From CAXQUZ01 sp942491145 (GTDB taxonomy: Bacteria > Myxococcota_A > UBA796 > UBA2385), in the NCBI GenBank assembly GCA_942491145.1, contig CALOBC010000001.1, forward strand, positions 385,869 to 449,868: a DNA stretch of 64,000 nt, written 5' to 3'. Positions within the stretch are counted from its first letter, which is position 1. Each line of letters starts with the position of its first letter. The notes below the pieces were generated by a model. The model was not told the origin of the DNA, ran no database searches, and saw nothing but the letters and a program-made list of their open reading frames with translations. Made by a program: the position numbers and the translations under genes. Positions 8,595 through 16,726 of this stretch are shown one piece after another.

Positions 8595-10121
8595 TTGTCG
8601 CGCATGTCCCCGATTCCTTGGGCCGCTGCCCTCGGCCGCGCCTTCCGCCTCGCCTTCGTGCTGGCCGTGGCACTGCCCGCTGTGGGTCGCGCTGGCCCCG
8701 TGGAAGACGCCGAGGCCGCCCTCCAGCGGGGCTCCCTCGGCCAAGCCCTCCGCACCCTCGCGGTCCACCTCGACAAAAACCCGGACGATGTCGTCGCAAG
8801 TGAGCTGCAGATCGACATTCTGCTCACCATCGGCCAAGGCGGAGAAGCCGCACGGCACTGGCGCCAGGCCATCGTCGACAACCCCAAGAATCCCGATGCT
8901 TGGTACCTCCTGGGCCGCTCCGAGGTGAACCCCGACACGGCGATGGCCGCGTACCAGAAGGCGCTGGAACTCAAGCCTCGCCACGCCAGGGCGCTCACAG
9001 GGCTAGGCGCAGTGCAGTCGGCCACGGGCAAGACCACCGCGGCCGCTGAGAATTTCCAAGCCGCCCTCGACGTCGACCCCACGCTGGCCGAAGCCTGGTC
9101 CGGGCTCATCCGCTCCCGAGCCATCGCGGGGGACCGCTCCGCGGCCGAGAGCGCCGCACGGCGGGCCGTTGTCGCCGTCCCCCACAGCAACGGGGTCTGG
9201 CTCGCGCTGGCTGCGCTGGTGCCCGATGACGCGGTCTCCGTCCTCACCCAAGCCGCCAGCCGCCTGCCCGAGGACCCTCAGATCCAGATCAACCTCGCCC
9301 GGTCCCTGTTCACCTCGACGAAGTGGGACCGCGCCGAGAAGGCCTACGATCGTGCACTGTCGCTGGTTCCCGACGGTGACGTCCAGCTCCAAGTCGAGCG
9401 CGCCATGATTGCCGAGATCAAGGCCCGGCGCTTGTCGCTGCAAGGCGCGACGACCATTCTGGAGATTCGCCCGGCGGCGGCCCAAGCGCCGGACGTCGCC
9501 CTGTCCACGCTCGCGGAGGTCGTCTCGTCCAACCCTGAGTCGGGTTGGGCACGGCTGGTGCACGGCAACCTGCTGTCCAGTGTCGGCCGGGTGGCCGAAG
9601 CTGAGCGTGAGCTGCGGTCCGCCCTGGTGGCCCTGCCCTCCAGTCCCGAAGCCTGGGGCGCGGTCGGTGCGTTCTACTTGAGCCAGCGTCGCGCTGCCGA
9701 AGCCCGTCCGCTGCTGGAAAAAGCCACCGCCGCCCGTCCGACGGATCCTGGCCTCGCCGTGGCCGCGGCCGTTGCAGCGGCCGAGATGGGCAAGCTGGAT
9801 CAAGCCGAGCTGGAGCTCAGGAAGGCTGTCACGCGATTTCCACACAGCATCGGGCCGACCCTCGCCCTTGCACGGTTGCTGGTCAATGGACACCGCGGGG
9901 AAGAGGCGTTTGTCGTCCTCACCGATGCCCTGCGCAGGTCGCCCGAGGTCAACCTCGCATCGGCGCTCGCATCCGCCGCCCGGGAGCTGGGCCAACCGGG
10001 CCGGGCGGTCGAGCTGATGCGCCAGCTCGCCGATGAGACCGGGGATCCGCGCTTCTCCCGAGTGGCCGATGGGCTGTCGGCAGAGACGCCCGCGCTGCCC
10101 ACACCGGCGCCCGCCCCATGA
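8595..10121 (+). CDS. Exported tetratricopeptide-repeat protein
   Basis: A 508-aa protein with a signal peptide (FRLAFVLAVALPAVGRA) and many TPR units through the whole mature part. Examples are PDAWYLLGRSEVNPDTAMAA, ARALTGLGAVQSATGKTTAA and PEAWGAVGAFYLSQRRAAEA, typical of scaffolds for protein complexes in the periplasm or outer membrane. AGGAG at 8584-8588 sits six bases before a TTG start at 8595; the ATG at 8604 would be 15 bases away, so TTG is preferred. The C-terminus is Pro/Ala-rich. The partner is unknown. Confidence 0.75.
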   Translation: MSRMSPIPWAAALGRAFRLAFVLAVALPAVGRAGPVEDAEAALQRGSLGQALRTLAVHLDKNPDDVVASELQIDILLTIGQGGEAARHWRQAIVDNPKNPDAWYLLGRSEVNPDTAMAAYQKALELKPRHARALTGLGAVQSATGKTTAAAENFQAALDVDPTLAEAWSGLIRSRAIAGDRSAAESAARRAVVAVPHSNGVWLALAALVPDDAVSVLTQAASRLPEDPQIQINLARSLFTSTKWDRAEKAYDRALSLVPDGDVQLQVERAMIAEIKARRLSLQGATTILEIRPAAAQAPDVALSTLAEVVSSNPESGWARLVHGNLLSSVGRVAEAERELRSALVALPSSPEAWGAVGAFYLSQRRAAEARPLLEKATAARPTDPGLAVAAAVAAAEMGKLDQAELELRKAVTRFPHSIGPTLALARLLVNGHRGEEAFVVLTDALRRSPEVNLASALASAARELGQPGRAVELMRQLADETGDPRFSRVADGLSAETPALPTPAPAP

Positions 10122-10325
10122 GCCCCCGACAAGGCCCCTGAGCGGGCTGTCCACGGCGGGTCGAAGCACTGGTGTTGACGTGTCCACCGTTGTTCTCATC
10201 GCCAGCCTTGGTTACCCGCGGTCGGTTCCTGACGATGACGTCCCGGCTGGGGTGCAGGTGTGACCCACACCACGGCGCCCCCCCCCCGGAGCGCCTGTCC
10301 CGTCGATTGATTGCAAGGTGTCCCT

Positions 10326-11003
10326 TTGTACGTGCTTCTGACGACACTCGCCCTCAGCCTTGCGCACGCCCAGTCGATGGGCCCTTGGCTGAACGAGGCG
10401 CTCCCCGCCCCGATGGACAGCGCGGAACAGCGCCTGGGCACCTGCCCCAAGAGCCACCTGAGCAACGGTGTGCAGCTGCCCGCCGCGCCGGACCTCTACA
10501 AGCGCTGGCATCCCGACAAGGCTTGGGCTCGCGCTGAGATGGTCGAGGCCATCACCCGGGTCTCCGAAGAGATGGCGTGGCTGATGCCCGAGGCCGATCC
10601 CATCGTCATCGGCGACATCAGCACCCGCTACGGCGGTGTGCTCGAAGGCCACAAGTCCCACCGGGCGGGCGTCGACGCCGACATTGGCCTGTACTGGGGC
10701 AACGGCCGCATGCACAAAGGCGGCTTTCGCGATGTGTCGGCATCCGAGCTGGACCTCGAAGCGAACTGGCTGCTCATCCGCTCCCTGCTCGACACTGGCC
10801 TCGTGGAGCGGATCCTGCTCGATCAGCGGCTGATCAATGCCCTGCGGGCCTACACCATCGCCAGCGGCGAGCTCACCGAGGACGAAGCCGAGCGCATCTT
10901 CCCCCTCGGCTACACCCGCATGTGGACCCACACGGGTGTTGTGCACCACGCTCCGAACCACAAAGAGCACCTGCACTTGCGCGTGCTCTGCTGGGAAGAC
11001 TGA
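10326..11003 (+). CDS. MepA-like murein endopeptidase (M74 family)
   Basis: Secreted or periplasmic metallopeptidase related to penicillin-insensitive murein endopeptidase MepA. It has a short signal peptide (LLTTLALSLAHAQS). The zinc-ligand region reads GHKSHRAGVDADIGLYW (H-x6-D) and the second is HHAPNHKEHLHLRVLC (HxH). MepA enzymes cut D-Ala-meso-DAP cross-links in peptidoglycan; the specificity here is inferred. TTG at 10326 is five bases after AAGGTG and is preferred over the TTG at 10311. Upstream lies a C10 run (10280-10289) inside a GC-rich inverted repeat. It converges on the sigma-54 activator gene. Confidence 0.8.
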   Translation: MYVLLTTLALSLAHAQSMGPWLNEALPAPMDSAEQRLGTCPKSHLSNGVQLPAAPDLYKRWHPDKAWARAEMVEAITRVSEEMAWLMPEADPIVIGDISTRYGGVLEGHKSHRAGVDADIGLYWGNGRMHKGGFRDVSASELDLEANWLLIRSLLDTGLVERILLDQRLINALRAYTIASGELTEDEAERIFPLGYTRMWTHTGVVHHAPNHKEHLHLRVLCWED

Positions 11004-11006
11004 CCC

Positions 11007-12359
11007 TCAGCTTCTCTTGAGCTTGCGCCACAACGTGGTGCGGTCGATCCCCAGCAAGCGAGCCGCCGCGGCCATGTTGCCGTCGCTCCGTCGCATGGCG
11101 GTCTCGATGGCCCGCGCTTCCACGTCGGCCAGGGACACCGGCTCCGGCTCGATGGACCGCCGACCGGGCACCTCCAAGTGCTCCGGGGTGATCTCATGGC
11201 CTACGGGCACCCGGATCCACGCCAGCCTCAGGACGTTCTCCAGCTCCCGCACGTTGCCGCGCCACGCACGCTCCATGAGCAGCTCGAGGATCTCGGTCGA
11301 CAGTCCTCCGACCTCCTTGGGCCGTCCCCGGCGCTTGGCATCATCGGCGAAGCGCTTCAAGAAGTGCTCGGCGAGGGCAGGTACGTCATCGAGGCGCTCC
11401 CGCAAGGGCGGCACATGCACCCGCACGCCAGCCAAGCGGTAGTAGAGATCTTCACGAAAGTGACCACCTGTGACATCCGCCTCGATGTCCCGGTTCGTCG
11501 CCGCCAGCACCCGCACATCCACGATGCGGGCGCGGTCTTCCCCGAGCCGCTGGATCTCGCCCTGCTGGATCACCCGCAGCAGCTTCGCCTGCAAGATGAG
11601 CGGCAGCTCCCCCACCTCGTCGAGCAGAATGGTCCCACCATCGGCTTCTTCGAAGGATCCACGCCGATCGGCACTGGCCCCCGTGAACGCTCCCCGCCGG
11701 TGGCCAAACAGCTCGCTCTCGATCAGCGACGCGTTCAGGGCGGCGCAGTTGACCTTGATGTAGGGCTTGCGAACCCGGTCCGAGAGGCTCTGAACCGCGT
11801 CAGCCAGCCGCTCCTTGCCCACTCCCGACTCTCCGGTGAGCAACACAGGCAGCTCATAGGGCGCCACTTGCTCCACCAGCTCGTACAGCTCCTGCATGGG
11901 GGCCGAGCTGCCGATGATGCCATGAAAGGACCGGCGAACGTCCAGATCCCGCTCCAGCCGCCGAGTCTCGGTGAGATCTCGAAACAGCTCGATCCCGGCA
12001 ATCGGTTCGCCGTCCTGATTTCTGATCAGGATCATGCGGGCACGGGCATGGACCACGGTGCCCTCATCGGTGCCCCGGTAGAAGGTCTCCCGAGGTCCCC
12101 CCGGTGAGCCCGAGATGGCCGCCGTCATCAAGCAATCCGACTTGCACAGGGGCGAGACAAGGGAGTCCCGACAGAGGCGATCCTCCAGTGAGACGTCCGC
12201 CAAGCCCAGCAAGACCCGGGCCCGGCGGTTCATCGACAGGATCTTTCGAGTCTGGGCATCGATGACGATAGCGCCATCGGAGACTTGATCCAGAATAGCC
12301 GTCACCAACGGATTCTTGAGTAGCCCCGGCAACGCCGTGGACGGCAATGTGATCTCCAT
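11007..12359 (-). CDS. Sigma-54-dependent transcriptional activator with PAS domain
   Basis: A 450-aa enhancer-binding protein. Residues about 10-140 form a PAS-like sensor (ILDQVSDGAIVIDAQTRKIL) with a CRDSLVSPLCKSDC cysteine cluster. The AAA+ domain has Walker A GESGVGKE, the sigma-54 contact loop GAFTGA, and Walker B GGTILLDEVGEL. The C-terminus is a Fis-type helix-turn-helix (NMAAAARLLGIDRTTLWRKL). There is no receiver domain, so control is probably through the PAS/cysteine region, perhaps redox or metal. GGAGAG lies seven bases before ATG 12359; an ATG at 12380 is possible. It is divergent from a sigma-factor gene preceded by a sigma-54 promoter, its likely target. Confidence 0.93.
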   Translation of the reverse strand: MEITLPSTALPGLLKNPLVTAILDQVSDGAIVIDAQTRKILSMNRRARVLLGLADVSLEDRLCRDSLVSPLCKSDCLMTAAISGSPGGPRETFYRGTDEGTVVHARARMILIRNQDGEPIAGIELFRDLTETRRLERDLDVRRSFHGIIGSSAPMQELYELVEQVAPYELPVLLTGESGVGKERLADAVQSLSDRVRKPYIKVNCAALNASLIESELFGHRRGAFTGASADRRGSFEEADGGTILLDEVGELPLILQAKLLRVIQQGEIQRLGEDRARIVDVRVLAATNRDIEADVTGGHFREDLYYRLAGVRVHVPPLRERLDDVPALAEHFLKRFADDAKRRGRPKEVGGLSTEILELLMERAWRGNVRELENVLRLAWIRVPVGHEITPEHLEVPGRRSIEPEPVSLADVEARAIETAMRRSDGNMAAAARLLGIDRTTLWRKLKRS

Positions 12360-12426
12360 GGGGGCACTCTCCGCCGGCATCACGCCAGCTTTTTGTTGGG
12401 GCACGCGAAACCGTAGGGGCCCCTGC

Positions 12427-12461
12427 TGCATCCTGCAACACCACAAGTTGCAGCGCGCAAC
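12427..12461. promoter_or_regulatory. TGCAAC/GTTGCA inverted repeats, candidate activator sites
   Basis: TGCAAC (12434-12439) and GTTGCA (12447-12452) form a perfect inverted repeat with a 7-base spacer. The second arm also pairs with GCAAC at 12457-12461. A direct heptad precedes it (TGCAT at 12427 and TGCAAC at 12434). Lying 55-90 bp upstream of the -24/-12 promoter, they are well placed as upstream activator sites for the Fis-type regulator encoded next door. Confidence 0.5.
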
Positions 12462-12512
12462 AGGTGACAAACCGTGTACACCTCTGGTACGCTGACGGTG
12501 CCTCAGAAGAGG

Positions 12513-12529
12513 TTGGCACGTCGATTGCA
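12513..12529 (+). promoter_or_regulatory. Sigma-54 (-24/-12) promoter
   Basis: TTGGCACGTCGATTGCA matches the sigma-54 consensus (TGGCAC, five bases, TTGCA). The invariant GG (12515-12516) and GC (12527-12528) are exactly 12 bases apart. Predicted transcription start is near 12540, about 110 bases before the sigma-70-family gene. Confidence 0.85.
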
Positions 12530-12652
12530 GTGTGTAGCTGCACCCCAGGGGCCACGACAGACTGGCCAACTCGGACGCCGACGGACGGTTCACGCCACGG
12601 CGAGACACCGTCCCCCACGACTCGATGAACCCAAGATGACTCAGGAGAGACC

Positions 12653-13597
12653 ATGCTGCGCATCACCGCTGAGGAGGAACGGGACCTTGCCCGCCGAATC
12701 CGGACCGCCGAGCGAGAAGCACGGGGCGCCATCGCCGGGATCGATGAAGCGGAGGAGATCCTGCGGCAGCGTCCAACCCGGACCGAGCGCACCCGCGCAG
12801 GCGCCGTGGACCGACTGATCGCAGCAGTGGAAGCGTGTGGCGAGGCCGCCAAGCGTGACCCAGAGCTGGTCCCCGAGGTCCGCCAGGCCCGCCGCCAGCT
12901 CGCCGAAGCCGAGTCCCTCCGTTGGGAGTTGGCGATGTCGGCCATCCGCATCGCCCGCGGTGAAGCCCGCAAGCTGGCGTGCTCCCTGATGAGCGAAGAA
13001 GACCTCGTGCAGGAAGGCTACATCGGCCTGCTGCGCGCCGCGAAGCGCTTCGACCCCGACCGCGGGATCCGCTTCTCGACCTACGCGCGCTGGTGGGTTC
13101 GGGCCCAGATGACCCGTGCCCTTGAGACCACGGGCCGGATGGTCCGTCTGCCAGGTGGCGCGGTCGAGCAGATCCGCAACCTCCAGCAAGCTGCCGAGCG
13201 GCTGGACCGTCAGGGCGACGACTGGACGCTGGACGACCTTGCCGCAGAGGTTGGCATCGAGCGGGCCCGTGCCCACCTGCTCCTGTCCCAGGGTGGTGTG
13301 GTGTCCATCGACCAGCAGGACGATGACGGCTTGTGTGTGGGAGATCGCCTGCACAGCCATGGCCGCAACGTGGACCCCTCCATCAACGCCATTCGGCTGC
13401 AGTCGATGGAGCTCGTGAAGGGCGCATTCGGCGAGGTCCTGGACGAGCGGGAGCGCTACATCCTGCTCAACCACTACGGACTCAACGGCAAGGACGCGCG
13501 CACGATGGCCGACATCGGCAAGTCGATGGGCCTGTCCCGGGAGCGGGTCCGCCAGATCGAGGTGGGCGCCTTGTCCCGCCTCCGCCAGACCATCTGA
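12653..13597 (+). CDS. Sigma-70-family (RpoD/RpoH-like) sigma factor
   Basis: A 314-aa alternative primary-like sigma factor. Region 2 (about 110-150) reads DLVQEGYIGLLRAAKRFDPD then FSTYARWWVRAQMTRAL, covering core binding and -10 recognition. Region 3 follows (DDLAAEVGIE), and region 4 (about 255-310) has LDERERYILLNHYGL and a helix-turn-helix MGLSRERVRQIE. Region 1.1 is absent and the N-terminus has about 90 residues of coiled coil, unlike RpoD. AGGAGAG precedes the ATG. Transcription should come from the sigma-54 promoter at 12513-12529 and the divergent activator, making a sigma cascade. The regulon is unknown. Confidence 0.92.
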   Translation: MLRITAEEERDLARRIRTAEREARGAIAGIDEAEEILRQRPTRTERTRAGAVDRLIAAVEACGEAAKRDPELVPEVRQARRQLAEAESLRWELAMSAIRIARGEARKLACSLMSEEDLVQEGYIGLLRAAKRFDPDRGIRFSTYARWWVRAQMTRALETTGRMVRLPGGAVEQIRNLQQAAERLDRQGDDWTLDDLAAEVGIERARAHLLLSQGGVVSIDQQDDDGLCVGDRLHSHGRNVDPSINAIRLQSMELVKGAFGEVLDERERYILLNHYGLNGKDARTMADIGKSMGLSRERVRQIEVGALSRLRQTI

Positions 13598-13623
13598 GCG
13601 CACGCCACCGCACGCTTCCTGCC

Positions 13624-13778
13624 TGCAACGGCCGCTGCCCCTCCCCGGGCGCGGCCGTTCTGCAATTGGCCCACCGCACTCTCCGGGCCGGCCCTGAGCG
13701 CTGCAATCTGCAACTGACCAAAACCGCATATAGTGTGTACATGGTTCGAACGCGCTCTGGTCAGGTGCAAGATGCAAC
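13624..13778 (+). promoter_or_regulatory. Cluster of six TGCAA words downstream of the sigma gene
   Basis: TGCAA occurs at 13624, 13661, 13702, 13709, 13766 and 13773, all in one orientation within 155 bp. Two pairs have a 7-base period (TGCAATCTGCAAC and TGCAAGATGCAAC), the same arrangement as TGCATCCTGCAAC upstream of the sigma gene. TATAGT at 13731-13736 could be a -10 element. Shared words at both flanks suggest one DNA-binding protein; no gene starts here. Confidence 0.4.
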
Positions 13779-13802
13779 AAAGCCCGCCAGGACGGCGGGC
13801 TT
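13779..13802. terminator. Hairpin terminator between convergent genes
   Basis: AAAGCCCGCC / GGCGGGCTT with loop AGGAC. It separates the sigma-factor gene from the convergent lipoprotein gene. On the minus strand the stem is followed by TTTGTTG, on the plus strand by TTCGT, so the T-run is weak in both directions. Confidence 0.6.
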
Positions 13803-13846
13803 CGTGGGGCAGAGCGCTGTGCAGCGGGGCTTCGAGGCCCCCGCCT

Positions 13847-14518
13847 TCAGTACTGAGCGGCGATGGACTCTTCGTTGATGACCGCGTGGTCGCCCACCGC
13901 AGCGATGCGGGCGAGCTGGACCCGCTTTGCACCGATGGCCATCACGACGATGCCCTGGTCCGGAATCATCGAGCCAGCGGTCACCACCACCTCGCGGCCA
14001 TCCGGCAGTCCGAGGATGGCCCGCGGCGGCTGGGTGTCCGGCATCGACGAGACGAGGCGCACCGGCCAAGTCGAGGCCTTGGCGGCCACAATCTCGACCG
14101 GACCTGCGGGTGCAGGCTTCGTCGCGGCAGTGGCGGCCGGAGCAGCAGGAGCATCGACCCCAGCGTCGACAGCCGTGGGCGCCGCCACCTGGGGCTCGGA
14201 CACGGCGGGCACACCGACCGGGGGCGCCGGAGCGGTTGCGTTCTCGGCCGCCGCGATCGCCTGGGCACGCTCGGTCCGCGACTTCTTGGCGTTCTCGGCC
14301 AATTCTTCGCTTGTGAGCACCAATTGGGGCTGATCAGCCGGGGGAAAGGCCTGATCGGGAGCGGTGGCAGGCGCAGCGGTCCCTGGGGTCGCAGCCACGC
14401 TGGATCCGGCTGACTTGAGGGGATTGCCAGGCTCGGCCATCTGCTGGCATGCCGTGGCCCCAAGCAGGAGGGCCGCAAGGCAACCATGAACCAGAATCGA
14501 GGGCGGTCGGGCTAGCAT
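13847..14518 (-). CDS. Lipoprotein with PilP-like C-terminal domain
   Basis: A 223-aa predicted lipoprotein: signal peptide ending LGATAC, then about 110 residues of Ala/Pro-rich disordered sequence. The compact C-terminal domain (about 160-223) contains PPRAILGLPDGREVVVTAG and VQLARIAAVGDHAVINEESI. The domain pattern (short beta strands, a GxxI step, then a loop ending in a hydrophobic strand) resembles PilP or GspC-type domains, which bridge inner and outer membrane in pilus or secretion systems. The resemblance is weak and no pil genes are nearby, so the function is open. Confidence 0.55.
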   Translation of the reverse strand: MLARPPSILVHGCLAALLLGATACQQMAEPGNPLKSAGSSVAATPGTAAPATAPDQAFPPADQPQLVLTSEELAENAKKSRTERAQAIAAAENATAPAPPVGVPAVSEPQVAAPTAVDAGVDAPAAPAATAATKPAPAGPVEIVAAKASTWPVRLVSSMPDTQPPRAILGLPDGREVVVTAGSMIPDQGIVVMAIGAKRVQLARIAAVGDHAVINEESIAAQY

Positions 14519-14611
14519 CTTCGGAGACTCCGCAAGCTGGGGCCCAGCAGCATAACCGAACCCAGTCCCCAGCGGCGGACCCGGTTCCGACCCCAGCCCC
14601 CCGAGACCACC

Positions 14612-15775
14612 ATGACCACCAGCACCACTATCTGTCCGGTTGCCACAGAGTGTGGCGGGTGCACGACCCTCGACCTCAGTCCTGCGGACCAGCGCGCGCA
14701 GCTCAAGGCGCAGGTCGAGCGCAGCACGGGCTTGAGCATCGACGAGGTGGTCCCCTCACCCGCTTCGCTCGGCTATCGGGCCCGTCTGCGGCTTCGGCCG
14801 ACGGCCACTGGCGCCCTGGGACTGACCCGGCCTCGCTCCCACGACGTGGTCACCATCTCCCATTGCCCGGTGGCCCACCCGCTCATCAATGCCGTGCTGG
14901 CGAAGCTTCCTCCGATGCCGGGCTTCGACGGGATCGAGCTGCGGACCGACGGCACCCGGGTGGTGCTGTGCGCATCCAGCCGCCCCAGCCATGGTCCGGC
15001 GAAGAAGACCCGGAAGTCTCGCCGGAGCAGCGGTCCCAAGCGCCCGAGCTACGATCAGCTCCGCACCCAGCTCGACGCGCTGGACCTCGACGCGGTGGGA
15101 CTGGCCGGCGCAGCGATCGACGGTGCACGGGTCCAAGGTGACGTGCTGCTGAGCATTCCCAACGATGGTGACCTGAGCATTCGGGTGAGCCCAAACAGCT
15201 TCTTCCAGGTCAACCTCGCGATCAACACGGGCATCGTGCAGCGAGTGCAGCGCTGGGTCCGCGCCATCAAGCCTGCCCGAGTCCTCGACTTGTACGCAGG
15301 CATCGGCAACCTGAGCTTGGGCCTCGCCGCGCAAGGCATCCCGCTCACCCTGGTGGAGTCCGCCCCCAGCGCGGGTGCCGACACCCGGTGGACCCTCAAA
15401 AACAGTCCAGTCTTGAGGGGAGCGGCCGAGGTGGAAGTGAAGACGGCCGACGCCGGCCGCTACGCCGCAGGGGACAGTTTCTTTGATGTGGCCCTGTTGG
15501 ATCCACCCCGCGGTGGCGCGCCAGACCTCATCCCGCACCTCTTGGTGACCCGCCCGAGGGCGCTGATCTACCTGTCCTGCAACCCCCGGGCACTCGGCCG
15601 AGATCTGGGGGCCCTGCGCGATCAGCCTTGGTCCGTCGCCCAGACCGTGCTGTTCGAAATGTTCCCCAACACCGGCCATGCCGAGGTACTCACCCTCATC
15701 CTTCGAGACGATCTTCAGGCTGACGCCGACGCCATCCTTGGCGAGTTCACTGGCTCGCAAAGAGCGAGCCCATGA
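14612..15775 (+). CDS. RlmD/TrmA-type RNA (uracil-5-)-methyltransferase
   Basis: SAM-dependent m5U methyltransferase of the RumA/TrmA superfamily, 387 aa. The N-terminus has the [4Fe-4S] cysteine pattern CPVATECGGC, with a further cysteine in SHCPVAHP. The methylase domain has motif I LDLYAGIGNLSLGL, DPPRGG, the catalytic-Cys motif YLSCNP, and the C-terminal NTGHAEVLTLI, which carries the general base. The TRAM domain of classical RlmD is not evident. Target (23S rRNA U747, U1939 or tRNA U54) cannot be told from sequence alone. Confidence 0.85.
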   Translation: MTTSTTICPVATECGGCTTLDLSPADQRAQLKAQVERSTGLSIDEVVPSPASLGYRARLRLRPTATGALGLTRPRSHDVVTISHCPVAHPLINAVLAKLPPMPGFDGIELRTDGTRVVLCASSRPSHGPAKKTRKSRRSSGPKRPSYDQLRTQLDALDLDAVGLAGAAIDGARVQGDVLLSIPNDGDLSIRVSPNSFFQVNLAINTGIVQRVQRWVRAIKPARVLDLYAGIGNLSLGLAAQGIPLTLVESAPSAGADTRWTLKNSPVLRGAAEVEVKTADAGRYAAGDSFFDVALLDPPRGGAPDLIPHLLVTRPRALIYLSCNPRALGRDLGALRDQPWSVAQTVLFEMFPNTGHAEVLTLILRDDLQADADAILGEFTGSQRASP

Positions 15776-16047
15776 ACCAGCGCGTTCTTGGCGGGGGCAC
15801 GCTCCCGCGCCGCGCCCCAAAGGGCGGTTCCCCACGTCATTCTCGCACCGAGGCTGCCGCCGTCCGGTCGGGGACCGAAGGGGTTCTGCACTTCGGATGC
15901 GCCGAACTAGCCCTTCCCGACCGGCCGGGCCCCACTGCCCTGGTGGCGCCTCCGCAGGCTTGGTTTGGAAAGCCGGTGAAAGTGCGCAGTCCCGATGACC
16001 GAGGCACATTGACAGCAGCCCCGCAAGCCCCACCCGCGAGAAATCCA

Positions 16048-16602
16048 GTGCACGAAACCGAAGCCAACATCGTGGCCCACCCCAATGCTCCCGGGCATGC
16101 GGAGCTGGTCATGCTGGCAGACCCGGTGACCGCGCTGCAAAACCGAGCGCTTGCCGCCTACGATGAGCGCTTGGTGCGCCATCGCGACGCCATTCGCAAC
16201 GAAGCGGTCGAGTCGATTGGCCGGGTGCCTTGGTGGCGCTTGGTCACCTCAGGCTGCACCCCCCCGGTGGGCATCTTGGTGATCCAGCCCATGATCTTCG
16301 CGGCCACCCACCTTCTGCGGGCCCACATCGAAGACCTGGCCACGACGATCGGCAAGGACGCCCGCCGCCGCGACCGGTTCCGCCGTCTCGCCACCGAGCG
16401 CTGGCTGACCCCCATCCAGGTTCCGGCTGAAGCCCGGCGAGTCCAGATCACCCGCGTGTGGAACGAACCGGCCCCGATGTGGATCCGCCGGTTTGAGGCT
16501 GAGCTGCGAGCATCCGTCGATGCCCTGCATCGGGATCACTTCCGTCCCGAATTTGAGGCCCGCCTCGAAGCCATCGAAGACACCGCCACTGAGCTGCTCT
16601 GA
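16048..16602 (+). CDS. Hypothetical protein with one hydrophobic segment
   Basis: Not recognised. From GTG 16048 the protein has 184 residues: an acidic N-terminus (HETEANIVAHPNAPG), a central hydrophobic stretch (PPVGILVIQPMIFAATHLLRAH), then a charged, Arg-rich helical C-terminal half (GKDARRRDRFRRLATERW). The frame is open back to 15772, where it overlaps the methyltransferase stop, but 15772-16047 is Arg/Pro-rich and unlike the rest, so the start is uncertain. Codon use is normal for the neighbourhood. Confidence 0.45.
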   Translation: MHETEANIVAHPNAPGHAELVMLADPVTALQNRALAAYDERLVRHRDAIRNEAVESIGRVPWWRLVTSGCTPPVGILVIQPMIFAATHLLRAHIEDLATTIGKDARRRDRFRRLATERWLTPIQVPAEARRVQITRVWNEPAPMWIRRFEAELRASVDALHRDHFRPEFEARLEAIEDTATELL

Positions 16603-16726
16603 GCCCACTCGCCCCCGCCTGAAGCCACGAAGTGCTTGAAGCGCAGCCACCGCCTCTGACAGCATCCACGCTGCCCACTGGCGCTCCCCCTGACCCGATG
16701 CCCGCAATGACCGACCACCTGGAGAC

